The notes beneath the pieces are model-generated. The model worked only from the letters and a program-made list of their open reading frames with translations, searched no databases and had not been told where the DNA came from. Below, piece after piece: positions 25,118 to 33,823 of a stretch of DNA of 64,000 nucleotides (the first letter of the stretch is position 1; the number at the start of each line of letters is the position of its first letter). A program made the translations under genes and the position numbers. Origin of the DNA: Bdellovibrionales bacterium (lineage in GTDB: Bacteria > Bdellovibrionota > UBA1018); NCBI GenBank assembly GCA_016786465.1, contig JAEUWC010000020.1:62001-126000 (forward strand), in the 5' to 3' direction.

Positions 25118-26047
25118 ATGCCAAGCATCAAGGACCTTAAAAAACGAATTGGGACTGTGAAAAACACCCAACAAACCACGCGAGCCATGAAGATGGTTTC
25201 GGCGGCGAAACTGCGCCGTGCTCAAGAAGCCGTCCTGAGCACCCGTCCCTACGCCCGCCAAATGCAAAGCATGATTCAAGCACTGCTGGCTTCGTTTAAG
25301 GACGATCAAGCGGGATTTGATTCGGATTTGTTCGGAAAATTGGACGATACGATGGCCATCGACGGCGAAAGCCTGACGGTTGCCAAGTCGGTCTTGGTGG
25401 TTGTGGTGACTTCTGATCGCGGACTTTGCGGCGGATTTAACGGAAACGTGATCAAAGCAGCCCAGAAATGGCTTTTGACCCGCGGAAGTCAGTACCGCCA
25501 CGTGACTTTTTCTTTCGTGGGTCGCCGCGGATACGATTTCTTCAAAACCAAAGGGATCGATATCGATCAGTGGTTCACCGACTACGGTGGTAAAGTCACC
25601 TTCCAAAAGGCGAAAGGCCTAGCGGACGACTTAGTGAAGGATTTCCGCGCTGGAAAGTACGACGAAATCAAAATCATCTACAACGAATTCAAAAACGCAG
25701 CCAGCCAGATCACCCAAGTGGAAGACTTCCTTCCTTTGAAACGAAAACTGGTTATGGATCATGCCGGACACGCATCTCAAGAAGTCGCGGATTTCTTGGT
25801 GAAACCCGATCCAGCCACTTTGTTCCAGGACCTGGTTGCGAAAAGCGTTCCCATGCAAACTTTTCGAATCCTGTTGGAATCCCAAGCCGGTGAACACGGT
25901 GCACGGATGTCGGCGATGGAAAACGCGACCAAAAACGCAGGCGAAATGATCAAGAAGCTGACGTTGCAGTACAACAAGCAGCGCCAAGCAGCGATCACGA
26001 AAGAACTTTTGGAAATCATCTCGGGCAGCGAAGCCCAAAAAGGTTAA
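25118..26047 (+). CDS. atpG: ATP synthase F1 subunit gamma
   Basis: Gamma is the central rotor shaft of F1. The 309-residue product has the conserved N-terminal helix (MPSIKDLKKRIGTVKNTQQT, then TRAMKMVSAAKLRRAQ). The DRGLCGGFNGNV motif follows near residue 103, and the C-terminal helix is SAMENATKNAGEMIKKLTLQYNKQRQAAITKELLEI. It is slightly longer than the E. coli protein because of extra residues near 60-85 (DDQAGFDSDLFGKLDD). It sits 15 bp after atpA and 16 bp before atpD. Confidence 0.97.
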   Translation: MPSIKDLKKRIGTVKNTQQTTRAMKMVSAAKLRRAQEAVLSTRPYARQMQSMIQALLASFKDDQAGFDSDLFGKLDDTMAIDGESLTVAKSVLVVVVTSDRGLCGGFNGNVIKAAQKWLLTRGSQYRHVTFSFVGRRGYDFFKTKGIDIDQWFTDYGGKVTFQKAKGLADDLVKDFRAGKYDEIKIIYNEFKNAASQITQVEDFLPLKRKLVMDHAGHASQEVADFLVKPDPATLFQDLVAKSVPMQTFRILLESQAGEHGARMSAMENATKNAGEMIKKLTLQYNKQRQAAITKELLEIISGSEAQKG

Positions 26048-26054
26048 AGGTTAG

Positions 26055-27488
<1,434 letters not shown>

Positions 27489-27497
27489 GGCGGGCCT

Positions 27498-27905
27498 ATG
27501 GCTGATATTTTAAAGGTCACGATCATTACTCCGGAAAGAAAACTGGTGGACGGGCTTCCCGTAACCGCAGTGACTTTGCCAACGGCCGAAGGTGAAATCG
27601 AAGTTCTTCCGGGCCACGCCGCCCTAATGGGACGCCTGGATCCAGGTTATTTTCGGTACACCACGTCGACCGGAAAAGAAGAAGTCGGATTCATTTCGAC
27701 CGGCTTCTTTGAAGTCCACGGGGAAACCCTGAAGGTATTGGCCGAGAACCTAGAGCTGAAGGATGAAATCAATGTTTCGCGTGCCAAGCAGGCACAGCTG
27801 AAGGCTGAAGCGGCATTGAGCGCGGCGGACTTGGATCCTGCACACTTTAATAAGTATCAGTTGAAGCTTCAGCGAGCCATCATCCGTCAACATATTGGCA
27901 GCTAA
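27498..27905 (+). CDS. atpC: ATP synthase F1 subunit epsilon
   Basis: Epsilon links gamma to the c-ring and can inhibit ATP hydrolysis. The 135-residue product has the N-terminal beta-sandwich (ILKVTIITPERKLVDG, then LPTAEGEIEVLPGHAALMGRL, the family signature) and a C-terminal helical hairpin with Ala-rich helices. It is the last gene of the atp cluster, 9 bp after atpD. The 86 bp that follow show no clear terminator. Confidence 0.95.
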   Translation: MADILKVTIITPERKLVDGLPVTAVTLPTAEGEIEVLPGHAALMGRLDPGYFRYTTSTGKEEVGFISTGFFEVHGETLKVLAENLELKDEINVSRAKQAQLKAEAALSAADLDPAHFNKYQLKLQRAIIRQHIGS

Positions 27906-27991
27906 AGAGTAGTCATAGAACTTTCGAAACAAGCCAGTAGTTTCTTGCATTCTGTGGCCAGAGGTCTAACCTATTTTCCAGACCCGGTTCT

Positions 27992-30358
27992 ATGGATAGC
28001 AGCTGGATATCGGCCACAGGCCAAGGCACTTTTTCGGTGCCTACGAATGGATTCGGAAAATCAAAACCGCTACGCGATTTTATCGGCGTAGTCGTCGGAT
28101 CTTCTTTCGCCGCAGTGGCGGCATCAGCGCTGATTTCTTCGACAGTTTTTAAGACACAGTCGGCGGAGACTGTGCAGGATTTCAACAGTTTTCACGAACA
28201 GAACCACGCAAAAGCTAGGCAGAATTTTCGTTCATTTTTGACGGCAAATTGGGCCATTCAAAGCGATCAGTCGGTTTTGGAAGCAGAAGAAATGGAACTT
28301 TTGGCGTCGGGCCTTGGACGAATGGGAACGCTCACCGAAAAAAGTTTTTCGATTCCCGAAGCGCCTAAAAAATCTGTGCCGAAAATCTTAAGTCGGGTCG
28401 CAAGAAAGGTTCCGCCTGTCCAAAGTTCAGTCGCACCGGTGAAAACCATTTTGACAGATGAAGCTACGGATCAAGATCGTGGCTTTATGGTTTCTGTTCT
28501 TCAGGGTCTTCGTTCGCGTTCCCGACTTGCGATCTTGAATCACGCAAGTCAGAAAAGGGTACTGGCCGAAGTCGCGCCGGTTCATTCGGATCAAATCGTG
28601 ACTAGCCAAGCATCGGTCACTGACTATCCACTGAAAGCCGTTGAAACTGTGGCAGTTCTGCCAGTGATGTCCGAAGAAGAGCACACTGTAGCCGCCCTTC
28701 AGCCCGCGGTTCAAGAAGTGAAAACGCAAGACCTAGAACCCTTGACCGCTGCTGACGAAAGTTGGATCGCGCAGGCCCTAACCGAAGCACCCAAGCGTGC
28801 AGAGGAAGCAAAACTGGCCATGGAAGCACCCGTTAGGTCATCATTAAGTGCTCAGATTTTTGAAGGAACTGAAAGGCAGGTCGACTTCCACCCGGCTGAA
28901 GCTTCGCGCACTGATGTTACTGACCCAATTCCGACTTCAGATTTCAAAGACCCGACACTCCCCAGTGAACCCGCGACAAGTGCCGTCATCGAGATTGCTG
29001 AGTCCCACCTGATACGCGCCTCGTTAAGGTCCAAGGCCGCATACAGCCAAGGGGTGAATACTCAGAAACAGGTCACAAGGTCAGCTAGAACGCCCGCACG
29101 GGTCGTAGCTCCGACCCCGCCAGTGAATACTCAGGTTGCTTCGGCAAAGCAAAGGCCCCAGCCGTCAGCGAATACTCAGATGTTCCGTCCAGCGGCTTCA
29201 GAAAATGCCTTGATCCATTCTGCGGCGGGTCCTGTTCGAACGGTCGGCGAAGAATCACCCTATACTGCAAGTCATGGTGTGATGCTGGAAGGGTACGAAG
29301 CGCTTGAACCTTCGCGGACTTTGTTTGGTTTGAAGTCTGAAATTTTAAGTTCGGAAGGTTCGGCAGATCGCCTACGTCCTGAAGCTTGGATTGAAGTTTC
29401 CAAGAAAGGTTATGTGCCGCTGGTGACTCAGGTCGGAAACGACTCACGTTACCCTTTGCTTTCGGATGGAGCTCTTGAAGTACTGCAACTGAAAGCGGGA
29501 ATGAAGCAATCTGAACGCGCGGGCATCGTGATGGGTCAGGTAGCGGTGGATACGGAAATCAAACTCAGCGGCCGCGCGGATCCTGTCTTCTTTGTCGACA
29601 GCGAAGGACAGTCCCCACTTGTAAAAACTTTTGTCATTTTGAACGCGGAACCCGGGATGCAGTTCGTAAGAATCATCCAGAAAAAGACACGAAAAAGCCT
29701 GGGAATTGGACTGCCGGTACTTGCCGGTAAAGTCAGTCGGCTGGATGCCCGTACTGTAAAGTCTGCCCGAATTCGTGGAAGGATTCTGGGCGCGGATGTG
29801 AATTCTGCCCAAAAGTTAAACGGCGTTCACTTGAAAGTCGTTGGCCAAACTGAACAGAAAGTGAACGGTACATTTGATCTGGCCGACGTTTCATACGTGC
29901 CAGGATTCCCGGTCTACATCGAACTTGAAGCGAAAGACGGATTCACACATCGGTATTCTGTGGATCCTTCCAAGGAACTGCGGAACGACTTCTTTCTGTT
30001 TGGAGCAAATCGTGTTCAGGAATGGGTTGGCCAGCTTGAAGGCGGCGTTCACCCCACCAGCGGCCTAGTGGTTGCTGCTTTTACGGTCATGATCCCTAAC
30101 CTAGAATCCAAACGAGGCACCTTTAAGGTGGAACCCGTGATCGCCGACCAAGGACTAGACCCTGAAAGCTACGTTCTGGGTGCCGGAGAAAAGCTACTGG
30201 TTGCGACCCCGCTTTCACCGGAAAACACCATTGGTATTGGCGCGCAGGTCCCTGAAGGTCTGAACCAGGTTCGGATTGAAGATCGCTTGGGCAAAGTGAA
30301 ATGGAATCGTTGGATTCCTAGTTCACCCGGTGTGATTTCTGTTTCTGGGGATTACTAA
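27992..30358 (+). CDS. Large single-pass membrane protein of unknown function
   Basis: The 788-residue product was not assigned to a known family. It has one transmembrane helix (about 30-50, FIGVVVGSSFAAVAASALISS) preceded by a positively charged stretch, so the bulk is probably periplasmic. Residues 70-420 are a long, low-complexity, Pro/Ala/Ser/Glu-rich region with three short VNTQ/ANTQ repeats near 354-398. From about 435 it looks folded and beta-rich; SARIRGRILGADV with NGTFDLADVSYVPG (about 588-635) resembles a carboxypeptidase-regulatory or Ig-like fold. The ribosome-binding site is weak. Its stop overlaps the convergent lytic transglycosylase gene by 41 bp. A cell-envelope role is only a guess. 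Confidence 0.65.
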   Translation: MDSSWISATGQGTFSVPTNGFGKSKPLRDFIGVVVGSSFAAVAASALISSTVFKTQSAETVQDFNSFHEQNHAKARQNFRSFLTANWAIQSDQSVLEAEEMELLASGLGRMGTLTEKSFSIPEAPKKSVPKILSRVARKVPPVQSSVAPVKTILTDEATDQDRGFMVSVLQGLRSRSRLAILNHASQKRVLAEVAPVHSDQIVTSQASVTDYPLKAVETVAVLPVMSEEEHTVAALQPAVQEVKTQDLEPLTAADESWIAQALTEAPKRAEEAKLAMEAPVRSSLSAQIFEGTERQVDFHPAEASRTDVTDPIPTSDFKDPTLPSEPATSAVIEIAESHLIRASLRSKAAYSQGVNTQKQVTRSARTPARVVAPTPPVNTQVASAKQRPQPSANTQMFRPAASENALIHSAAGPVRTVGEESPYTASHGVMLEGYEALEPSRTLFGLKSEILSSEGSADRLRPEAWIEVSKKGYVPLVTQVGNDSRYPLLSDGALEVLQLKAGMKQSERAGIVMGQVAVDTEIKLSGRADPVFFVDSEGQSPLVKTFVILNAEPGMQFVRIIQKKTRKSLGIGLPVLAGKVSRLDARTVKSARIRGRILGADVNSAQKLNGVHLKVVGQTEQKVNGTFDLADVSYVPGFPVYIELEAKDGFTHRYSVDPSKELRNDFFLFGANRVQEWVGQLEGGVHPTSGLVVAAFTVMIPNLESKRGTFKVEPVIADQGLDPESYVLGAGEKLLVATPLSPENTIGIGAQVPEGLNQVRIEDRLGKVKWNRWIPSSPGVISVSGDY

Positions 30359-31709
30359 GCAAACTAAGTCGCGGGCGATCCGCATTCAAGTAACGACGAA
30401 GGCTTTTTCTAAGCAGGTCTTCATCTGTGCTTTCAACGGGCAGCACGACCCAAAATCCCGCGGGCAAAAGTTGTTTTGTGTTCAGGATGTCGGGGTTGAA
30501 CTTCATGAATTCATTAATTGAAAGCCCACTTTTCTTGGCAAAGAACAAAGCGCTTTGACGGGCTGGTACAACCGAGAAAATCACCGACTTTGTGGACGGA
30601 ACAGGGGTATTTCCAAAAAAGATGTCTTGATAGGCGACTACGTGGGAAAGCGCTAAGAATTCAGCGTAATAGTTCTGGCTGGCCCATCCCATCGAAGAAT
30701 CTTTGTTACAGAAATCGAATTCGGACCAAAGGCGATCACTCTTCCAACCTTCACGCTTTGCTTTCCAGATTCCACGAAGGCCGTGATGATAGCTGGTGAC
30801 GGTTAAAGGCCAACTTCCCAAACGTTTGTGATTTCGGGCCAAAAGTTTAGCAGCTGCAACGGCCGATTTCAGGGGTGATTTTCGTTCATCGATTCCGCGC
30901 CGTGGATCAACAGTCATGAATTCGCGACCAGAAGCTTCTAAAAACTGCCATGCGCCGACAGCGCCCAAGCGAGAAACGGCTTCAGGGTTAAAAGAACTTT
31001 CAACCAAACTGATTCGGGTCAGTTCAACGGGTAAGTCAAATTCGCGAAAGACTTCTTCCATCTTGCGAAGGTACTGGTTGGACAAGGTTAATCCGCGAGC
31101 CACGCTATCACGAAGCCCGCGTTGAACACGGACCCGTTCCCAAGACTGGGCCAGAGAATGTGAATGGGTTGAAAGCGAAAGCGCCGACAAAACACGTCTT
31201 TCTAGCGCGGTTTTTGCGATGGGTTTCTGGCCCGCGGGAACAGTGTCAGCCCATTTTTTCAAAATCTGGCGAACTTGGTTTAGGCGCGTCTGCAGTGCGG
31301 CCTGAATCACTCGTTCACGCTTCCCAACAGGAACGCCTTTCATCACCAGTTCGCGGTGATCCAAAACATCGTAAATCACTTCGGGGTGATGGCTGTCGTA
31401 AATCACTGTTTCTTGGGACGTCCACTGGGAATAGACGCGAGCCCAAAAACGCGACACGTGGATCAGGGGCCGCGGTACCTTGAACGCCTGGTCGACACGG
31501 TTGTCGGGATCGGTGAGAACTTCCTGGACCCGGTTCTTAGCCACTGAAGTTTCAAAGACTGTCGTGGGAGCAGCCACTTGATCGTTAAAAACAGTGCTCC
31601 AATCGGGCTGGCGGTGTGGTTTCCAGGGCGCAACAGGTTCAACGGCCGCGAAAGCGGCCGACCCCAAAATCAAGTTGGCTAAGGCGAAAAGTGAACCGAA
31701 TTTCATCAT
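30318..31709 (-). CDS. Periplasmic lytic transglycosylase (MltD-like)
   Basis: This is predicted to cleave peptidoglycan between MurNAc and GlcNAc. From ATG 31709 (463 residues) there is a signal peptide (MMKFGSLFALANLILGSAAFA). A long helical N-terminal region follows, then a soluble lytic transglycosylase domain with SLVESSFNPEAVSRLGAVGAWQF, where the glutamate (Glu237) is the expected acid catalyst. GIDERKSPLKSAVAAAKLL and TVTSYHHGLRG follow. The C-terminal SVVPARQSALFFAKKSGLSINEFMKFNP looks like one degenerate LysM peptidoglycan-binding repeat. The start lacks a nearby ribosome-binding site; a GGGGGGAG lies about 22 bases upstream across a palindrome (31718-31730). Confidence 0.88.
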   Translation of the reverse strand: MMKFGSLFALANLILGSAAFAAVEPVAPWKPHRQPDWSTVFNDQVAAPTTVFETSVAKNRVQEVLTDPDNRVDQAFKVPRPLIHVSRFWARVYSQWTSQETVIYDSHHPEVIYDVLDHRELVMKGVPVGKRERVIQAALQTRLNQVRQILKKWADTVPAGQKPIAKTALERRVLSALSLSTHSHSLAQSWERVRVQRGLRDSVARGLTLSNQYLRKMEEVFREFDLPVELTRISLVESSFNPEAVSRLGAVGAWQFLEASGREFMTVDPRRGIDERKSPLKSAVAAAKLLARNHKRLGSWPLTVTSYHHGLRGIWKAKREGWKSDRLWSEFDFCNKDSSMGWASQNYYAEFLALSHVVAYQDIFFGNTPVPSTKSVIFSVVPARQSALFFAKKSGLSINEFMKFNPDILNTKQLLPAGFWVVLPVESTDEDLLRKSLRRYLNADRPRLSLLSNPQKQKSHRVN

Positions 31710-31717
31710 TAATATTA

Positions 31718-31730
31718 AACACTTAGTGTT
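31718..31730. repeat. 13-bp palindrome in the lytic transglycosylase leader
   Basis: AACACT-T-AGTGTT is a perfect inverted repeat 8 bases before the start codon on the minus strand, between a GGGGGGAG sequence and the ATG. It could be an operator, or an mRNA hairpin that brings the GGAG to about 9 bases from the start. Confidence 0.5.
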
Positions 31731-31878
31731 ACTCCCCCCAACGCAGCCCAATTGGGGGAAAAGAGCTTGTGCTCCCGCCGTCCATAAGCAGAAGGCGTGC
31801 CACGGATGGCGGACTTAAAACGCTCTGGGGAGGTCTTTTTCATCGAAATTCAAAGAAAACTGGCTAAGCTTTTTTCAA

Positions 31879-32118
31879 ATGAACGAAAAATCTTCACCCG
31901 AATCCTTCGAAGTCGCGCTTGAGAAGCTCCAACTGACGGTCAAGAAACTCGAGGCGGGTGAATTGAGTTTGGAAGAATCGCTTTCTGCTTTCGAAGAAGG
32001 CGTACGCCTGACCAAACAGTGTCAGGAGCAATTAGCTGTCGCTGAAAAGCGAGTCGAAGTCTTGATGAGCGCAAATGCTCATTCGGTTGAAACCAAACCG
32101 TTTGACCCCAAGAAATAA
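31879..32118 (+). CDS. xseB: Exodeoxyribonuclease VII small subunit
   Basis: XseB is the small coiled-coil subunit of exonuclease VII, which degrades single-stranded DNA. The 79-residue product has the family core SFEVALEKLQLTVKKLEAGE followed by LSLEESLSAFEEGVRLTKQCQEQL, the normal length being about 70-80. The large subunit gene xseA is not in the window. Its stop overlaps the start of tlyA by one base, a linkage seen in many bacteria. Confidence 0.93.
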   Translation: MNEKSSPESFEVALEKLQLTVKKLEAGELSLEESLSAFEEGVRLTKQCQEQLAVAEKRVEVLMSANAHSVETKPFDPKK

Positions 32119-32858
32119 TGGCTGAGAAGGAGCGATTGGATCTTCTCTTGGTGTCGCGGGGCTTGGCCCCGAGCCGCCAGCGCGCCCAGGCGCTGATTCT
32201 TTCCGGAAATGTATTGGTGAATGATCAACCGATCACCAAGGCCGGAGAAAATGTTTCGGTTCATTCCGTGATCCGAATTCGTGAAATGGATCACCCCTTC
32301 GTTTCTCGCGGAGGAGTCAAGCTTGAGAAAGCCATCCAAGACTTCAAGATCCCAATTCAATATCGAGTGGGCCTGGATATTGGCGCCTCCACAGGAGGGT
32401 TCACACAAGTTCTGCTGAACCATGGTGCCAAAAAAGTCTTTGCGATTGATGTAGGACACAACCAAATGGACTGGATGATTCGACAGGACCCCCGGGTGGT
32501 TGTGATGGAAAAGACCAACGCCAGATCTTTGACGTTTGAACAAATCGGGGAAAAGGTTGGCGTCATTGTTGTGGATGTTTCGTTCATTTCTTTGGAAAAG
32601 ATATTCCCTGCGGCAAAGCAGTTCGCCACTGAAGAAACGGACTGGATCACATTGATCAAGCCCCAATTTGAAGTCGGTCGCGAAAAGGTTGGAAAGGGTG
32701 GAATCGTTCAATCCGAAGCCGATCAAAATGACGCGGTCGAAAGAATTAGAAGATTTGGCGAATCTCTTGGCTTGGCCCGAATGGCGTTGATAGAATCACC
32801 TATCAAGGGAACACAAGGAAACCGGGAATTCTTAGCACATTGGAAACTCGTAAACTGA
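32118..32858 (+). CDS. tlyA: TlyA-family rRNA 2'-O-methyltransferase
   Basis: TlyA proteins methylate ribosomal RNA; older annotations call them hemolysins. The 246-residue product has an N-terminal S4 RNA-binding domain (RLDLLLVSRGLAPSRQRAQA and the linker motif VSRGGVKLEKA). It is followed by an FtsJ-like methyltransferase domain with the AdoMet motif GLDIGASTGGFTQVLL (about 86-101), then DVSFISL and IKPQFEVGREKVGKGG. It is complete. It overlaps xseB by one base and the lipoprotein gene by 19 bp. Confidence 0.94.
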   Translation: MAEKERLDLLLVSRGLAPSRQRAQALILSGNVLVNDQPITKAGENVSVHSVIRIREMDHPFVSRGGVKLEKAIQDFKIPIQYRVGLDIGASTGGFTQVLLNHGAKKVFAIDVGHNQMDWMIRQDPRVVVMEKTNARSLTFEQIGEKVGVIVVDVSFISLEKIFPAAKQFATEETDWITLIKPQFEVGREKVGKGGIVQSEADQNDAVERIRRFGESLGLARMALIESPIKGTQGNREFLAHWKLVN

Positions 32859-33823
32859 TCCGCATCATCGCCTTAGTCGCAAGCATTCTGGTCACGGGTT
32901 GCGCGTCTTCGGCTAAGAAAAATCAGAATCCGATAATCGAAGAAAGTGTAGGCACTTCTTTGGTGGTCACGCAGGAACAACAAGGTCCTGCAGCACCGGC
33001 GTCCACGATAAAGCCAGTCGTTCTAGTGCTTTCACCAGGAGCGGCGCGCGCGTTTGCACAAGCCGGAGTCATTCGTGCCCTGACCGACGCAAAGATTCGT
33101 ATCGGAGCTGTATTGGGAACCGAAGTGGGTGCACTGATTGGTGCAACCTATTCGATTCAGCCTCAAATGAACGCCTTTGAATGGCAGCTTCAAAAAATCC
33201 GCGAGACGGAATTCATCCAGGCTTCTCGTTTCCTGGGCATTGGCCAAGAGTACCCCATGGAAGCTGTTGCGCTTTCGAAACAGCTAGATCAAATTTTCGG
33301 AAACAAAAGCTTCAAAGACTTGAAGATACCCTTGATTCTTTCGGTTGAAGAAAAGGGGGCGCAGAATTTTGCGTTGATCAAGCAGGGGTCTTTGACCAAG
33401 GCCCTTCGGGCCAGCATCGCCATTGAAGGACTTTTAAAGGAAGTTCAGTTTGAGAACCGTGAAGTTCGAGCATCGATGCGCTCAAAGCCCTACCTGGTTC
33501 AAGAAGCCCGAGCGCTTGGAATTGGCCCAGTTATTCTAGTGGATTCGCTGGCCTATTCGTCGGACCGGATTCAGAAAACTCAATCCGATGATTTAGATGC
33601 AGATCTAGAAGATATCGAAAAAAGAATTTCTCAAAACTACGAAGAAGCGCGCGACCATCATCGTTCCGAACGAGAACAGGCAGACTTAGTGATCACTCCC
33701 GATGTACGATCAATTGGCTTGCTGGATTTCAAAAGAAAGAACGAAGCGATCTATTCAGGAAAACAAAGCGTAACTGCGCTGCTTCCAAAAATTCGTGAAC
33801 TGACCGGACAGGCGAAACCATGA
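32840..33823 (+). CDS. Patatin-fold lipoprotein lacking the catalytic serine
   Basis: The 327-residue product begins with a lipoprotein signal (RIIALVASILVTGCAS, Cys21). The fold is that of RssA-like patatin phospholipases: a glycine-rich beginning (LSPGAARAFAQAGVIRAL, 64-81), then VLGTEVGALIGATYS. In active enzymes the second motif is GxSxG with a nucleophilic Ser; here it is GTEVG with Glu95. The later DGG/DGA aspartate motif is also not recognisable (ENREVRAS). It is therefore probably a non-catalytic relative. TTG 32840 lies inside tlyA; there is no strong ribosome-binding site. It overlaps the downstream penicillin-binding protein gene by 4 bp. Confidence 0.8.
   Translation: METRKLIRIIALVASILVTGCASSAKKNQNPIIEESVGTSLVVTQEQQGPAAPASTIKPVVLVLSPGAARAFAQAGVIRALTDAKIRIGAVLGTEVGALIGATYSIQPQMNAFEWQLQKIRETEFIQASRFLGIGQEYPMEAVALSKQLDQIFGNKSFKDLKIPLILSVEEKGAQNFALIKQGSLTKALRASIAIEGLLKEVQFENREVRASMRSKPYLVQEARALGIGPVILVDSLAYSSDRIQKTQSDDLDADLEDIEKRISQNYEEARDHHRSEREQADLVITPDVRSIGLLDFKRKNEAIYSGKQSVTALLPKIRELTGQAKP

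Noticed and set aside
24527-25606. A 359-codon frame antisense to atpA and atpG
   Set aside because: It lies entirely opposite two highly conserved genes; such long antisense frames arise from the codon bias of this genome. No family features.
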